Shown here: piece after piece, positions 1-8,520 of the stretch
How positions within the stretch are numbered: the first letter of the stretch is position 1
How the letters are laid out: each line of letters starts with the position of its first letter
Assembly (NCBI RefSeq): GCF_001425235.1
Contig: NZ_LMEA01000007.1
Span: 268,401-332,400, forward strand
Length of the DNA: 64,000 nucleotides
Direction: 5' to 3'
Origin: Devosia sp. Root413D1
GTDB lineage: Bacteria > Pseudomonadota > Alphaproteobacteria > Rhizobiales > Devosiaceae
Translations under genes and position numbers: made by a program
The notes under the pieces: model-generated
Database searches by the model: none
The model's input: the letters and a program-made list of their open reading frames with translations, nothing else
What the model was told of the DNA's origin: nothing

Positions 1-1
1 C

Positions 2-1351
2 TCGGTGGTCGCCGGTCTCGCCCGCGCCATCCCGGGTGACATCGCCCGCGCCGGCGAGGCGGTACGCCACGCCAGGCAGGGCCGCATCCACACTTTCGTT
101 TCCACCTCGCCGATCCATCTGGCCCACCAGATGAAGAAGACCGAAGAGCAGGTGCTGGAGATCATCTCGGCCACCGTGGCGCAGGCCCGCAACCTCATCG
201 ACAATGTCGAGTGGAGCGCGATGGACGCCACCCGTACGCCGATCGACTACCTGGCGCGCTGCGTCGAGCTCGCGATCAAGGCCGGCGCCACCACCATCAA
301 TCTGCCCGACACGGTTGGCTACGCCATTCCGGCCGAGCACGAGGCGATGTTCCGCTCGATCATCGAGCGTGTCCCCGGCGCCGATAAAGTGATCTTCTCC
401 GCCCATTGTCACAACGATCTCGGCCTCGCCGTCGCCAACTCGCTGGCCGCGGTGCGCGGCGGCGCCCGCCAGATCGAATGCACCATCAACGGTTTGGGCG
501 AGCGCGCCGGCAACGCCGCGCTCGAAGAAGTGGTGATGGCGCTGCGCACCCGCGGCGATGCCATGCCCTATGACACCGAGATCGACTCGACCCATTTGAG
601 CCGCGCCAGCAAGGTCGTCTCGGCGGCCGCCAACTTCCCGGTGCAGTACAACAAGGCGATCGTCGGCAAGAACGCCTTCGCGCATGAAAGCGGCATCCAC
701 CAGGACGGCATGCTGAAGAACGCCCAAACCTACGAGATCATGACGCCGGCCTCGGTCGGCATCAAGGAAACCACCCTGGTGATGGGCAAGCACTCGGGTC
801 GCGCCGCCTTCAAAGATAAGTTGAAGGAATTGGGCTACGACCTTGGCGATAATGCCTTCCAGGAGGCATTTGTCCGCTTCAAGGATCTCGCCGACCGCAA
901 GAAGCACGTCTATGACGCCGACATCGTGGCGCTGGTCGATGACGAGGCCGGCTCGGTCGGTGATCGGATCAAGCTGGTCGACATGGAGGTGATCTCCAAG
1001 ACCGGCGGCGTGCACCATTGCGACCTCGTCATCACCATTGACGGCGTCGAGGTGAAGGCCTCGTTCGACGGTACTGGCTCAGTGGATGCGATCTTCAACG
1101 CCATCAAGCAGGCGGTCGGCAAGGACCCGCACCTGGTGCTCTACGCCATCGATGGCGTCACCGGCGGCACCGACGCGCAGGCGAGCGCCCACGTGCGCCT
1201 CGAAATGAACGGCCGCATCGTCTCCGGCAACGCCGCCGAGCCCGACACCCTCGTCGCTTCGGCCCGCGCCTACATCAACGCCTATAACCGCCTGCTGCTC
1301 GAACGCGGCGCCGCGGCGCAGGGGGCCACCGAGGCTGCCGCCGCGAGCTGA
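2..1351 (+). CDS. leuA: 2-isopropylmalate synthase, 5'-truncated by window edge
   Basis: LeuA condenses acetyl-CoA with 2-oxoisovalerate in the first committed step of leucine synthesis in the cytosol. The reading frame is open at the left edge, so the gene begins outside the window and only about 449 C-terminal residues are visible. Seen: the HxHND metal-binding motif of the HMG-lyase-like barrel (nt 404-418), the following GLGERAGN segment, and a C-terminal regulatory dimer domain (about the last 130 residues) of the kind that binds leucine. Length and order fit the bacterial LeuA type 1 family. The nearby GTG at nt 5 is not a real start because the conserved barrel is already under way. 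A hairpin terminator follows. Assignment is firm. Confidence 0.96.
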   Translation, partial: SVVAGLARAIPGDIARAGEAVRHARQGRIHTFVSTSPIHLAHQMKKTEEQVLEIISATVAQARNLIDNVEWSAMDATRTPIDYLARCVELAIKAGATTINLPDTVGYAIPAEHEAMFRSIIERVPGADKVIFSAHCHNDLGLAVANSLAAVRGGARQIECTINGLGERAGNAALEEVVMALRTRGDAMPYDTEIDSTHLSRASKVVSAAANFPVQYNKAIVGKNAFAHESGIHQDGMLKNAQTYEIMTPASVGIKETTLVMGKHSGRAAFKDKLKELGYDLGDNAFQEAFVRFKDLADRKKHVYDADIVALVDDEAGSVGDRIKLVDMEVISKTGGVHHCDLVITIDGVEVKASFDGTGSVDAIFNAIKQAVGKDPHLVLYAIDGVTGGTDAQASAHVRLEMNGRIVSGNAAEPDTLVASARAYINAYNRLLLERGAAAQGATEAAAAS

Positions 1352-1375
1352 TCCGAGCTGCAGTCGACACTTTCC

Positions 1376-1403
1376 GAGCCGCCCCTCCGGGCGGCTCCTT
1401 CTC
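1376..1403 (+). terminator. Rho-independent terminator after leuA
   Basis: Perfect 9-bp stem GAGCCGCCC / GGGCGGCTC with a CTCC loop, followed by CTTCTC. It lies 24 nt after the leuA stop and before the next gene, as expected for a transcript end. The T-tract is weak. Confidence 0.7.
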
Positions 1404-1461
1404 ATGGTGCGCCAGGCGCCGCCGTCGGGCTGCCCCTTCTGATGGGCTAAGGGAGCGACCA

Positions 1462-1911
1462 ATGACCTACGAATTGCGCGAGCTGGCTTCACCCGAGGAT
1501 TGGGAGGCGATGCATCGGATCCGGCTCGAAGTGCTGTTCACTGCCGAGCGCCACCCGGGCCTCGTCTATGACCGGGCGCATCCGCACGACACTGAGCCGA
1601 CGCACAGCAAGTTCGTATTCATGCATGACGGTGTGCCGATCGGCACCACCCGGCTCGATCCGCGCGGCGAAGGCGGTATCGTCCGACTGGTCGCCATCGT
1701 GCCGCCGTTGCAGCGGCAGGGCCACGGCTCGGTACTGGAAGCCTTGCTCATCGACTACGCCAGGGCGCGCGGCATGAAGCGGCTGTGGCTCAATGCCGCT
1801 CGCGACGCCGTCGGTTTCTACGAGAAGCTCGGTTGGACAGCTGAGGTGTGGGACGAGGTGGAACTCGCGACCTTCGCCCACAATTGCGTGCAGATGACCA
1901 AGCCGATCTGA
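1462..1911 (+). CDS. GNAT family N-acetyltransferase
   Basis: A 149-residue protein with the GNAT fold. Seen: the acetyl-CoA pyrophosphate loop QRQGHGS at residues 84-90 after the VRLVAIVPP strand, and the C-terminal NAARDAVGFYEKLGW segment typical of motif B (residues 111-125). The ATG at 1462 is preceded by GGGAG at a 7-nt spacing. It stands alone between leuA and an EEP-family gene on the same strand. The acceptor substrate cannot be read from sequence; GNATs of this size acetylate small amines, peptides or antibiotics. Family is firm, role unknown. Confidence 0.85.
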   Translation: MTYELRELASPEDWEAMHRIRLEVLFTAERHPGLVYDRAHPHDTEPTHSKFVFMHDGVPIGTTRLDPRGEGGIVRLVAIVPPLQRQGHGSVLEALLIDYARARGMKRLWLNAARDAVGFYEKLGWTAEVWDEVELATFAHNCVQMTKPI

Positions 1912-1968
1912 CGCGATGCGGCTTCCCAGCTCGGAGGCGCGACACAATCCATGACCCCCGACGTTTCG

Positions 1969-1999
1969 GCGTTTCACTGCAACGGTGAAGCGCTCTAGG
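1969..1999. repeat. Palindromic half-element ending GAAGCGCTCTAGG
   Basis: A short imperfect palindrome built on GTTTCA and TGAAGC, ending in GAAGCGCTCTAGG. The same ending and a similar palindrome recur at 42551-42582, next to a copy of the main hairpin repeat, so this is probably the distal half of a composite repeat. It supplies the false GTG start upstream of the next gene. Confidence 0.5.
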
Positions 2000-2014
2000 C
2001 TGCGCCCGAGTCGA

Positions 2015-2974
2015 ATGGCTGGAGCATTCATGCTGCGAGAACTGAGGGGCGGGCTCACCGCCTTGGCCCTGGTGGTCGCTGGCGTGCTGTTCGCAGTCAG
2101 CGTCGACCTGGGCATTCCCGGGCAGGCCCTGCTGCAGTCGCTGCGCTTCCACATCGCTGCAGCGCTGCTCGGCCTGGTGGTGCTGCTGTTCGTCGGTGGC
2201 GCCTGGCGCCGCGCCTGGGTGTTCGTGTTCGTCTTCGCGATCAGCGTCGGGCAGGGCGCGGCGATCATCTACCATCAGCAGGAGGCGCGCATTGCGCTTG
2301 CCGCTACCCCGGGCAAGCCGCTGCTCAAGCTGCTGAGCTTCAACCTGCTGTCGGACAACCAGAACGGCGAGAACATCGCCCGGTTCATCGCCGGCTCGGG
2401 CGCTGATGTGGCCGTCCTGATGGAGGCGGCGCCGATCGCCAGCCACGTCGGCATCCTGCGTCAGGTCTATCCGTACTACGCCGGCTGCGATGATGGCTCG
2501 CGCTGCGGCGGCGTGGTGCTCCTCTCGCGCACACCGCTCGCCGACATCACCGTGCAGTCGATGAGTGGGGCGTGGCAGAATCGCCTGGTAACCGCCAGCA
2601 CGACGATCGACGGGCAGAAGCTCAACATCGTCGCGGCACACCTGGTGAAGCCCTATTTCGACGACTTTGCCGCCGAGGAGTTTGCCAAACTCGGCGCCGT
2701 CATCGGTCGGCTCGATGGTCCATTGGTGCTGGCCGGCGATTTCAACGCCGCGGCCTGGTCCGCCAGTATCGACGGGCTGGTGCAGCGGCGAAACCTCGCG
2801 CCCGGGCCGTCCTACCCCGCCACCTGGCCGGTTCGGCTCGGTCCGCTGGGCGTCCCGATCGACAATGTTTTCACCCGCGCACCATTGGTCATCAGCGAAG
2901 TGAACGCGCTGGATGACGCCATGGGCTCCAACCACCGTGGGCTGCTGGCCGAAATCAGGCTGACCGGAAGCTAG
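2015..2974 (+). CDS. Membrane-anchored endonuclease/exonuclease/phosphatase (EEP) family protein
   Basis: A 319-residue protein with about three hydrophobic N-terminal helices (roughly residues 8-75) followed by an EEP (DNase I-like) domain. Seen in the domain: SFNLLSDN (metal-site Asn), VLMEA (metal Glu), the LAGDFNAA strand with its catalytic D-x-N, and a C-terminal GSNHRGL with the catalytic His. EEP enzymes cleave phosphodiesters of nucleic acids, phospholipids or inositol phosphates; the membrane anchor suggests an outward-facing domain. The open frame begins at 1985, but that GTG lies in a repeat, so the ATG at 2015 (or 2030) is preferred. No partner gene is obvious. Substrate unknown. 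Confidence 0.8.
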   Translation: MAGAFMLRELRGGLTALALVVAGVLFAVSVDLGIPGQALLQSLRFHIAAALLGLVVLLFVGGAWRRAWVFVFVFAISVGQGAAIIYHQQEARIALAATPGKPLLKLLSFNLLSDNQNGENIARFIAGSGADVAVLMEAAPIASHVGILRQVYPYYAGCDDGSRCGGVVLLSRTPLADITVQSMSGAWQNRLVTASTTIDGQKLNIVAAHLVKPYFDDFAAEEFAKLGAVIGRLDGPLVLAGDFNAAAWSASIDGLVQRRNLAPGPSYPATWPVRLGPLGVPIDNVFTRAPLVISEVNALDDAMGSNHRGLLAEIRLTGS

Positions 2975-3060
2975 TTGCCGCAAGGACGCATCATCGTGCG
3001 GTGACTTGCCAGATCAGTCATTCGCGTGCATCTCCAAGGCTCAGCTTTGCGGGGGCAGGC

Positions 3061-4212
3061 ATGAAGTGGCGGGACTTTCGGCGCAGCGCGCTCGGGCGGG
3101 TGCGACAGGCAGGTCGCTTGGCGCGCTGGTGGCTTTTTGGTCTGCTGGGCTTCGCTCGACCGCCGCACTTGCGTTTTCGCCCGCCACCGTGGCGGCGTCC
3201 CACGCCACTGCCTGCGCAGCCGGCAACCATCACCGTCCCAGTCACCCGCCCCCTGATCTACGGGGATGTGATCCCTGAAAACTTCGACAGCTTGCCGACC
3301 CAAGCGAGTGGCGGGGAGCCCGGCATCACGATTGCCGACGATGTTGTGCTTGTACCCGGGCATCTGTTCGTCGACCGTCGAACGGCTGTCGTGTTGCCGC
3401 AGAGCCAGGGCGTCATCATCGATCCGAAGGCGCTCAGCGGGCTGAGATCGCGCCCACCCAGAGTGTTTCGGTCTCCTGCTGAGGCAGATGAAGTCTTCGT
3501 GGTGGATTGCTACTTCACCGATAACTATGGCCACAACCTGCTCGAGGCTTTGACCCGGCTTATGCTGCTCGAACGGGCCCCCGCCGGCATCGAGATCGCG
3601 ACCTCCATTCCGAGATCGGCGACAGTCAGCGCGTTATTCGAGGGGCTGGGCGTCGCCCAGTCGCGCGTTCGCTACTATCGCGAGCCGCTGTTCTGTCGCC
3701 GGGCGTACCTGCCCGATCGGCTTGTCTACCTTGAGCAGTTCATCAATCCGCTGGCGCGCGACGCGCTCTCGCGGCTGGTCGCGCTTGGAAGCGCCTCCAG
3801 GGTCGAGCGCGCCGAACGCATCTTCATATCCCGTTCGCGGATACGTCGGCGTCGTCTCGTAAATGAGGCCGAGATCGAGGCGCTGTTCGAGCGCTATGGC
3901 TTTCGCATCGTCCATCCGGAGACGCTGCCGGTCGAAGCCCAGATTGCCTTGTTCAGCGAAGCCAAGATGATTGCCGGGCTAGGTGGGGCCGCTATGCACA
4001 GCACCGTGTTCAGTCGTCCCGAAACCAGGATTTTGATGGTCAGCTCAAGGGCATGGTTCATGCGCACCGATGTGCTGATCAACGAGCGCGAGGGCCAGCT
4101 TGGCTATGTGTTCGGCGAGCCGGAGGGCGTCGCGAGTGGCCTTGGAGACTGGGATTGGCGCGTCGATCCCGCCGCGGTCGAGGCGGCGATCATTGCCCAT
4201 TTCGGGCTCTGA
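3061..4212 (+). CDS. Glycosyltransferase family 61 protein
   Basis: A 383-residue protein of the GT61/DUF563 type, which transfers sugars in cell-surface polysaccharide or glycan synthesis. Seen: the basic proline-rich N-terminus, the family signature around CYFTDNYGHNLLEALTR (residues about 150-166), the FISR segment followed by RRLVNE, and the C-terminal LGGAAMHSTVFS block. The ATG at 3061 is used; the frame extends to 3001 without a better start. The last 109 nt overlap the 3' end of the ornithine cyclodeaminase gene on the other strand. Its base use looks a little less GC-biased than its neighbours. Acceptor and donor unknown. Confidence 0.8.
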   Translation: MKWRDFRRSALGRVRQAGRLARWWLFGLLGFARPPHLRFRPPPWRRPTPLPAQPATITVPVTRPLIYGDVIPENFDSLPTQASGGEPGITIADDVVLVPGHLFVDRRTAVVLPQSQGVIIDPKALSGLRSRPPRVFRSPAEADEVFVVDCYFTDNYGHNLLEALTRLMLLERAPAGIEIATSIPRSATVSALFEGLGVAQSRVRYYREPLFCRRAYLPDRLVYLEQFINPLARDALSRLVALGSASRVERAERIFISRSRIRRRRLVNEAEIEALFERYGFRIVHPETLPVEAQIALFSEAKMIAGLGGAAMHSTVFSRPETRILMVSSRAWFMRTDVLINEREGQLGYVFGEPEGVASGLGDWDWRVDPAAVEAAIIAHFGL

Positions 4213-5216
4213 GCCGCGAGCAGCCCGAACAGGTCCTTGGGGTCGTCGAGCTCGGGGATCAAGTCGATGTCGCGGATCTCGGCCCGGCTCAGGTCGCGGG
4301 CGTAGCGGAGCGTCGAGAAATCCTCGATGGCGAAGCCGACCGAGTCGAACAGCGTAACCTCGCCGGCCGACCGGCGGCCGGCCGCCTTGCCCGTCAGCAC
4401 CTGCCACAGTTCGGTGACCGCGAAATCTGCCGGCATCTGCTGGATCTCGCCCTCGACCCGGGTCTGCGGCGTGTATTCGGTGAAGACCGAGGCACCGGCG
4501 ACGATGTCTGGCTGCAGCTCGGTCTTGCCGGGACAGTCGCCACCGATGGCGTTGAGATGCATGCCGGGCACCACATGATCAGGCGTCAGGACCCGGGCCC
4601 GTGTTTTGTCGGCAGTGCAGGTCGTGACGATGTCTGCGCCGTCGACGGCCTCAGCGACCGAACCGGCGCGGATGATGCGGAGGCCGCTGGTTGCGAGGTT
4701 GAGGCAGAACTTGTCCATCGCTTCGGTGTCGAGGTCGAACACCCGCACCTCCTCGACCCCCAGCAACGCCTTGAAGGCGAGGGCCTGGAATTCTGACTGG
4801 GCCCCGGCGCCGATCAGGGCCAGCACCCGGCTGTCGGGTCGAGCCAGGGCGCGTGCCGCGACGGCGGAAGTCGCAGCGGTGCGGAGCGCGGTGAGTATCG
4901 TCATTTCCGACACCAGCACCGGGTAACCCGTCGACACATCGGCGAGCACCCCGAAAGCTGTTACCGTCAGCTTGCCGCCCGCCGTGTTGCCGGGATGACC
5001 GTTGACGAACTTCATGGCGTAGAGTTCGCCATCGGAGGCCGGCATCAGTTCGATCACGCCGTCGCGGCTGTGGCTGGCGAGGCGAGCCGCTTTCTCAAAA
5101 CTCTCCCAGCGGCGGAAATCGGCCTCGATGTAACCGGCGAGACCGATAAGGAAGGGCTCGAGGCCGGTATGCCGGAGGAAGGTGCGGATGTCGCTGGTGC
5201 CGATGAACTGGGTCAT
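4104..5216 (-). CDS. ocd: Ornithine cyclodeaminase
   Basis: Converts L-ornithine to L-proline and ammonia with bound NAD, in the ornithine cyclodeaminase/mu-crystallin family. Seen: the substrate-side KFVNGHPGN segment, the Rossmann region ALIGAGAQSEFQALA, the TTCTADKT stretch, and the HLNAIGGDCPGKTEL block characteristic of true cyclodeaminases. The 370-residue product is slightly long: after the expected ending DDPKDLFGLL the frame continues about 35 residues into a Ser/Pro-rich tail that overlaps the convergent GT61 gene by 109 nt. It lies 43 nt after arginase and is probably cotranscribed, giving arginine to ornithine to proline. Confidence 0.93.
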   Translation of the reverse strand: MTQFIGTSDIRTFLRHTGLEPFLIGLAGYIEADFRRWESFEKAARLASHSRDGVIELMPASDGELYAMKFVNGHPGNTAGGKLTVTAFGVLADVSTGYPVLVSEMTILTALRTAATSAVAARALARPDSRVLALIGAGAQSEFQALAFKALLGVEEVRVFDLDTEAMDKFCLNLATSGLRIIRAGSVAEAVDGADIVTTCTADKTRARVLTPDHVVPGMHLNAIGGDCPGKTELQPDIVAGASVFTEYTPQTRVEGEIQQMPADFAVTELWQVLTGKAAGRRSAGEVTLFDSVGFAIEDFSTLRYARDLSRAEIRDIDLIPELDDPKDLFGLLAAQSPKWAMIAASTAAGSTRQSQSPRPLATPSGSPNT

Positions 5217-5259
5217 TTGGGCCTCTTACTTTGGGAAGCAGTCAGGCTTCGGTTGAGTG

Positions 5260-6210
5260 TCAGGTTGTCGCTAAGTCACGAAGCTCTGCCGCCCGCGGCG
5301 TGGGCGCCGCTTCACCGAACAGGCGGGCGGCGAGGTCGACCATCAGGTCGGCGCTTTTGCCGTGACGGTCGAGGACAGGGTTTAGCTCGACCAGGTCGAG
5401 CGAGCCGACGCGACCGCTCCGATGCAGCATGTCCATCACCAACTGTCCTTCCTCGAGCGCCAACCCGCCGGGCACGGTGGTGCCGACACCGGGGGCCAGG
5501 CTTGGGTCCATGGCGTCGACATCGAGCGACAGATGCAGGTGGCCGTTGGCGGCCTCCACATGATCGAGGAAACGACGCAGCGGCGCGGCGACCCCGGCGA
5601 TCCGGATGGCGTCCATGTCCACCACCTCGACGCCGCGCGCATCGATCAGTTGTGCTTCCTCGCAGTCGAGCGCGCGGGCGCCGAGGATCATGACATTGGC
5701 GGGATCGACACGCGCAAACCAGGCATCGTCATTGGCAAAGCCCGGCTCGCCGCAGAGGCGGGCCAGCGACATGCCGTGGATGTTGCCGGTCTCGGTGGTG
5801 GCCCAGGTGTTGAAGTCGCCATGGGCATCGAACCACAAGACGAACAATGGCCGGCCCGCATCGCGGCAATGCCGGGCGACACCTGCGACCGAACCCATCG
5901 AGATCGAGTGATCGCCACCGAGAAACACCGGCCGCGCGCCGTTCTCGAGGCTGCGGTAGCCGGCCTCGCTGGCGCCCACGGCCAGGGCCTCGATTTCCGC
6001 AGCGGCCGTAAGCCGGCGATCGACATTGATATCGCCGAGGTCGGCCACGGCATAGCCGAGGCTCGCGAGGCGCTCTGCCAGGCCAGCCGCACGCAGGTCG
6101 TCCGGTCCGAGCGCGGCGCCGCTGCAGGACGCACCGGCATCGGTCGGCACACCGACCAGGTCGATACGGTTGCCGGCAGAGGGGCGGCGGGCGCGGGCGT
6201 CGTGGAGCAT
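5260..6210 (-). CDS. rocF: Arginase
   Basis: Hydrolyses L-arginine to ornithine and urea with a two-manganese centre. Seen in order: GGDHSISMG, the DAHGDFNT metal motif, the SLDVDAMDP metal motif and the VELNP segment, all placed as in the ureohydrolase family. The chosen ATG at 6210 gives 316 residues, the normal arginase length, and is preceded by GAGGA at a suitable distance; the longer frame to 6300 would add a non-conserved leader. It is the first gene of a two-gene unit with ocd and is divergent from an Lrp-type regulator that probably controls it in response to an amino acid. Confidence 0.94.
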   Translation of the reverse strand: MLHDARARRPSAGNRIDLVGVPTDAGASCSGAALGPDDLRAAGLAERLASLGYAVADLGDINVDRRLTAAAEIEALAVGASEAGYRSLENGARPVFLGGDHSISMGSVAGVARHCRDAGRPLFVLWFDAHGDFNTWATTETGNIHGMSLARLCGEPGFANDDAWFARVDPANVMILGARALDCEEAQLIDARGVEVVDMDAIRIAGVAAPLRRFLDHVEAANGHLHLSLDVDAMDPSLAPGVGTTVPGGLALEEGQLVMDMLHRSGRVGSLDLVELNPVLDRHGKSADLMVDLAARLFGEAAPTPRAAELRDLATT

Positions 6211-6321
6211 CTCGGTTTCCTCGATTGCGATCTTCCCACTATGTGAGGTCGGAGTGCCGCTGACGAAAAGCCGAAGAAGTGATAAGAATGTGCAGTCCAA
6301 TGTGCAAAATGGCGGCCAAGG
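6211..6321. promoter_or_regulatory. Divergent arginase/Lrp control region
   Basis: The 111-bp gap between the two divergent starts must hold both promoters. Seen: a direct repeat of ATGTGCA at 6288-6294 and 6300-6306 (12-nt period, about one helical turn) just upstream of the Lrp start. Lrp-family proteins often bind phased sites of this sort, so this is a candidate operator; it is inference. Confidence 0.45.
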
Positions 6322-6771
6322 ATGACGAATAGTACACCTGGTCTCGATGACCTCGACTACCGCCTGATCGCACTGCTGCGCACCGACGGGCGGATGCCGG
6401 TCGCCAAGCTCGCGGCGCAGCTCAATGTCTCACGCGCTACGGTGACGGCAAGGATGGCGCGGCTGGAGCATTCCGGCGCAATCGCCGGCTACACTGTGGT
6501 GGTGCAGGCGCAGGGGCGGGTGGACGCCGTGCGCGCCATCACCATGGTCGAGGTCGACGGCAAGAACTCCGAGCAGATCATCCGCCGCCTCGCCGGTTTC
6601 CCCGAGATCCGCGGGCTCTACACCACCAACGGCCGCTGGGACGTGGTGGCCGAGATCGAGACGCCGACATTGCGCGAGTTCGACGAACTGCTGCGCAAGG
6701 TTCGCCAGATCGACGGCATCGCCAATACCGAGACGAGCATCCTGTTGGGAGCGCGGAAGGAGCTCGGCTAG
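6322..6771 (+). CDS. Lrp/AsnC family transcriptional regulator
   Basis: A 149-residue DNA-binding regulator. Seen: an N-terminal winged helix-turn-helix (LDDLDYRLIALLRTDGRMPVA onward, residues about 7-60, with LNVSRATVTARMARLE as recognition region) and a C-terminal RAM/ACT-like effector domain (residues about 70-145). It starts 111 nt from the divergent arginase gene, so the natural inference is an arginine- or ornithine-responsive activator of the arginase/ocd unit, as for other Lrp-type regulators of arginine and proline catabolism. AAGG sits just before the ATG. Family firm, effector unknown. Confidence 0.9.
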   Translation: MTNSTPGLDDLDYRLIALLRTDGRMPVAKLAAQLNVSRATVTARMARLEHSGAIAGYTVVVQAQGRVDAVRAITMVEVDGKNSEQIIRRLAGFPEIRGLYTTNGRWDVVAEIETPTLREFDELLRKVRQIDGIANTETSILLGARKELG

Positions 6772-6844
6772 ATCCTCCCAAAGCCATGTCGCCCCGGCTT
6801 GCACCGAGGCGACGATAATAGGAGGCTCGGTGCGCGGACTGGCG

Positions 6845-7756
6845 CTACCTGATCGTCAGCGGCGCCAGCGCGCGGCTGAGGCTGGCTTCGCCCATGCCGA
6901 AGGTCGTCGCGTTGTAGTTGAGCAGCGTATCCTTGCGCGCCGTATTCAGCAGCTGGTTGGTGATCTGGGTCGGCGTCGCCGTGGTGAACTTGCTGCCCAG
7001 GATCGAGGCATAGCCCGAAATGATCGGCGCGGCGAACGACGTGCCGGCGAGGCCGGTCTTGCTGCTCTCGACCCCGACCACCAGGAAGTGGCTCTGCACC
7101 GCCGTGTTGGTGCCGGCCTTGTTCGAGTAGGAGGCGAGGCTGGCGGGCTTTGCCACCGTGCCGTTGCTGGTGAGCGCCCCGACATAGATCGCCGACGGCG
7201 CGCCGACCAGCGCAAGGTTCAGGAAGTCCTTGTTGCCGGCTGCGTTGGTCGAGCCGATGGCGATGCCATCATTGCCCGCGGCTTTGACCGTTACCGCCCT
7301 GCCGTACTTGGCATAACTGATGATCGAGGATTCCTGCGCACTCCATCCCAGCTGGCCGAGGCTGTAGGTGCCCTTGGCATACATGCCGTAGCTGAGGTTG
7401 AGCACGTTGAGGCCGCTCGCCAGCGGGACCGTGGTGCCGGAATAAAAGCTCTGCGATTTGATGGTCGCGAGCGGCGCGATCATGCTGGCTTCGAGCCGGG
7501 TCCATTCGCCGTGCCGGTAGAGCAGCGACCCGGTTCCGAGGTTGCCGGTGAACTTCGATCCGCTGCTGAAATCGTCGACGATGGTGATGGTGGTCTTCTG
7601 GCCTTTGTAGCCCTTGGTCCACGCGTCGGCGATGTCGGGGCTCATCCAGCTCCTGAGCACCGGTGAGGTGGTCTGGGCGATGGAGGTGGAAACCCCGCCC
7701 AACAGGGCAAGGCCGGCGATGGCTGCGATGACGAGAGACTTGAGACGGGAAGTCAT
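6845..7756 (-). CDS. Compact secreted subtilisin-like (S8) serine peptidase
   Basis: A 303-residue exported protein with a clear signal peptide (hydrophobic run at residues 8-27, ending STSIAQ). The subtilase triad can be traced: Asp in TIVDDF (61 or 62), His in YRHGEW (82), oxyanion Asn in AAGNDG (162), and Ser in GTSFAAP (240). The Asp to His spacing is only about 20 residues and the usual HGTHVAG is altered to HGEW, so activity needs proof. There is no pro-domain or C-terminal extension. The ATG at 7756 has AGGAG 8 nt upstream; a GTG three codons earlier is possible. It follows the 7775-8440 exported protein by 18 nt, presumably in one transcript. Confidence 0.78.
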   Translation of the reverse strand: MTSRLKSLVIAAIAGLALLGGVSTSIAQTTSPVLRSWMSPDIADAWTKGYKGQKTTITIVDDFSSGSKFTGNLGTGSLLYRHGEWTRLEASMIAPLATIKSQSFYSGTTVPLASGLNVLNLSYGMYAKGTYSLGQLGWSAQESSIISYAKYGRAVTVKAAGNDGIAIGSTNAAGNKDFLNLALVGAPSAIYVGALTSNGTVAKPASLASYSNKAGTNTAVQSHFLVVGVESSKTGLAGTSFAAPIISGYASILGSKFTTATPTQITNQLLNTARKDTLLNYNATTFGMGEASLSRALAPLTIR

Positions 7757-7774
7757 GGCGTGCACTCCTGGACG

Positions 7775-8440
7775 CTAGAAACTGGCGCTGTAGCTGAGCG
7801 AAATGTGGAGCCGGTTCGGTTCGGCATGGGCGAGGTACTGCAGCGTCTCCTCCGGGGCGAGGAACGTTGCGGCGAGCCGGCAGTTGACGGTCTGGACGCC
7901 GCCGATCTCGCCGTAGTCGCCCTCGCAGGGCTGCTCGTTGAGGTCACCCCAGGCGACCGCGCGCACGGTAAGCGAGAGCACTGAGTTGGCGGCCGGATGA
8001 GCCTGGGCGACGAAGCCGATGCGAAGGCTGGGATCGACCGTGTATTTCTCGCCCCGCTCGCCGGTGCTGAAGCCCCAGAGCAGGCCGAAATCATCACCGA
8101 ACTGGGTCAACAGGTCGACGCGGGTATCCGGCCAGTCGCTGTGATACCAGTCGCCGAACGACACCGGGGTGCCGTCGGCAAGCTCGTAGCCCGACACCCG
8201 GCTGTTCACCGAGGCGTCGTACCACCCGTCGGCAAGGCTTGCCGCGGTTGCGGACAGCTCCGAGTCCTGCGCCATATCGATCAGGTGGACGGCGACGCCT
8301 TGCTCCTGGGCGAGCGTGGGCGAGGACCATGCCGTGAGCAGCACAAGGGCGAGAAGCAGACCGGCGGTGATGCCGCCCTGCCAGTGTTCCTGCCCGTGCA
8401 GGTTGTTTCGCCGATCAACCTCAGGGAGCGTTCTACCCAT
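7775..8440 (-). CDS. Exported protein with beta-barrel-like C-terminal half
   Basis: A 221-residue protein I do not recognise by name. Seen: a charged N-terminal stretch, a strong hydrophobic segment (residues about 24-44, ending SSPTLAQ) that looks like a signal peptide or anchor, two cysteines in the C-terminal third, and alternating polar/hydrophobic strands ending in LHISLSYSASF. A terminal Phe after such a strand is the usual outer-membrane insertion signal. It precedes the secreted subtilase by 18 nt on the same strand, suggesting the two products work together at the cell surface. The start is uncertain because no good ribosome binding site is seen. Function unknown. Confidence 0.6.
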   Translation of the reverse strand: MGRTLPEVDRRNNLHGQEHWQGGITAGLLLALVLLTAWSSPTLAQEQGVAVHLIDMAQDSELSATAASLADGWYDASVNSRVSGYELADGTPVSFGDWYHSDWPDTRVDLLTQFGDDFGLLWGFSTGERGEKYTVDPSLRIGFVAQAHPAANSVLSLTVRAVAWGDLNEQPCEGDYGEIGGVQTVNCRLAATFLAPEETLQYLAHAEPNRLHISLSYSASF

Positions 8441-8520
8441 GAGATGGCCCCATTATCGAGCCGCCAATAGAACGCAGTTTCGCTAAGGAAGTGTTCGGAA
8501 CCAGAACTAAATAAGTGTAA

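Noticed and set aside
1985-2014. GTG start of the EEP-family gene at 1985
   Set aside because: The codons lie in a repeat shared with 42551-42582; ATG 2015 fits the hydrophobic N-terminus.
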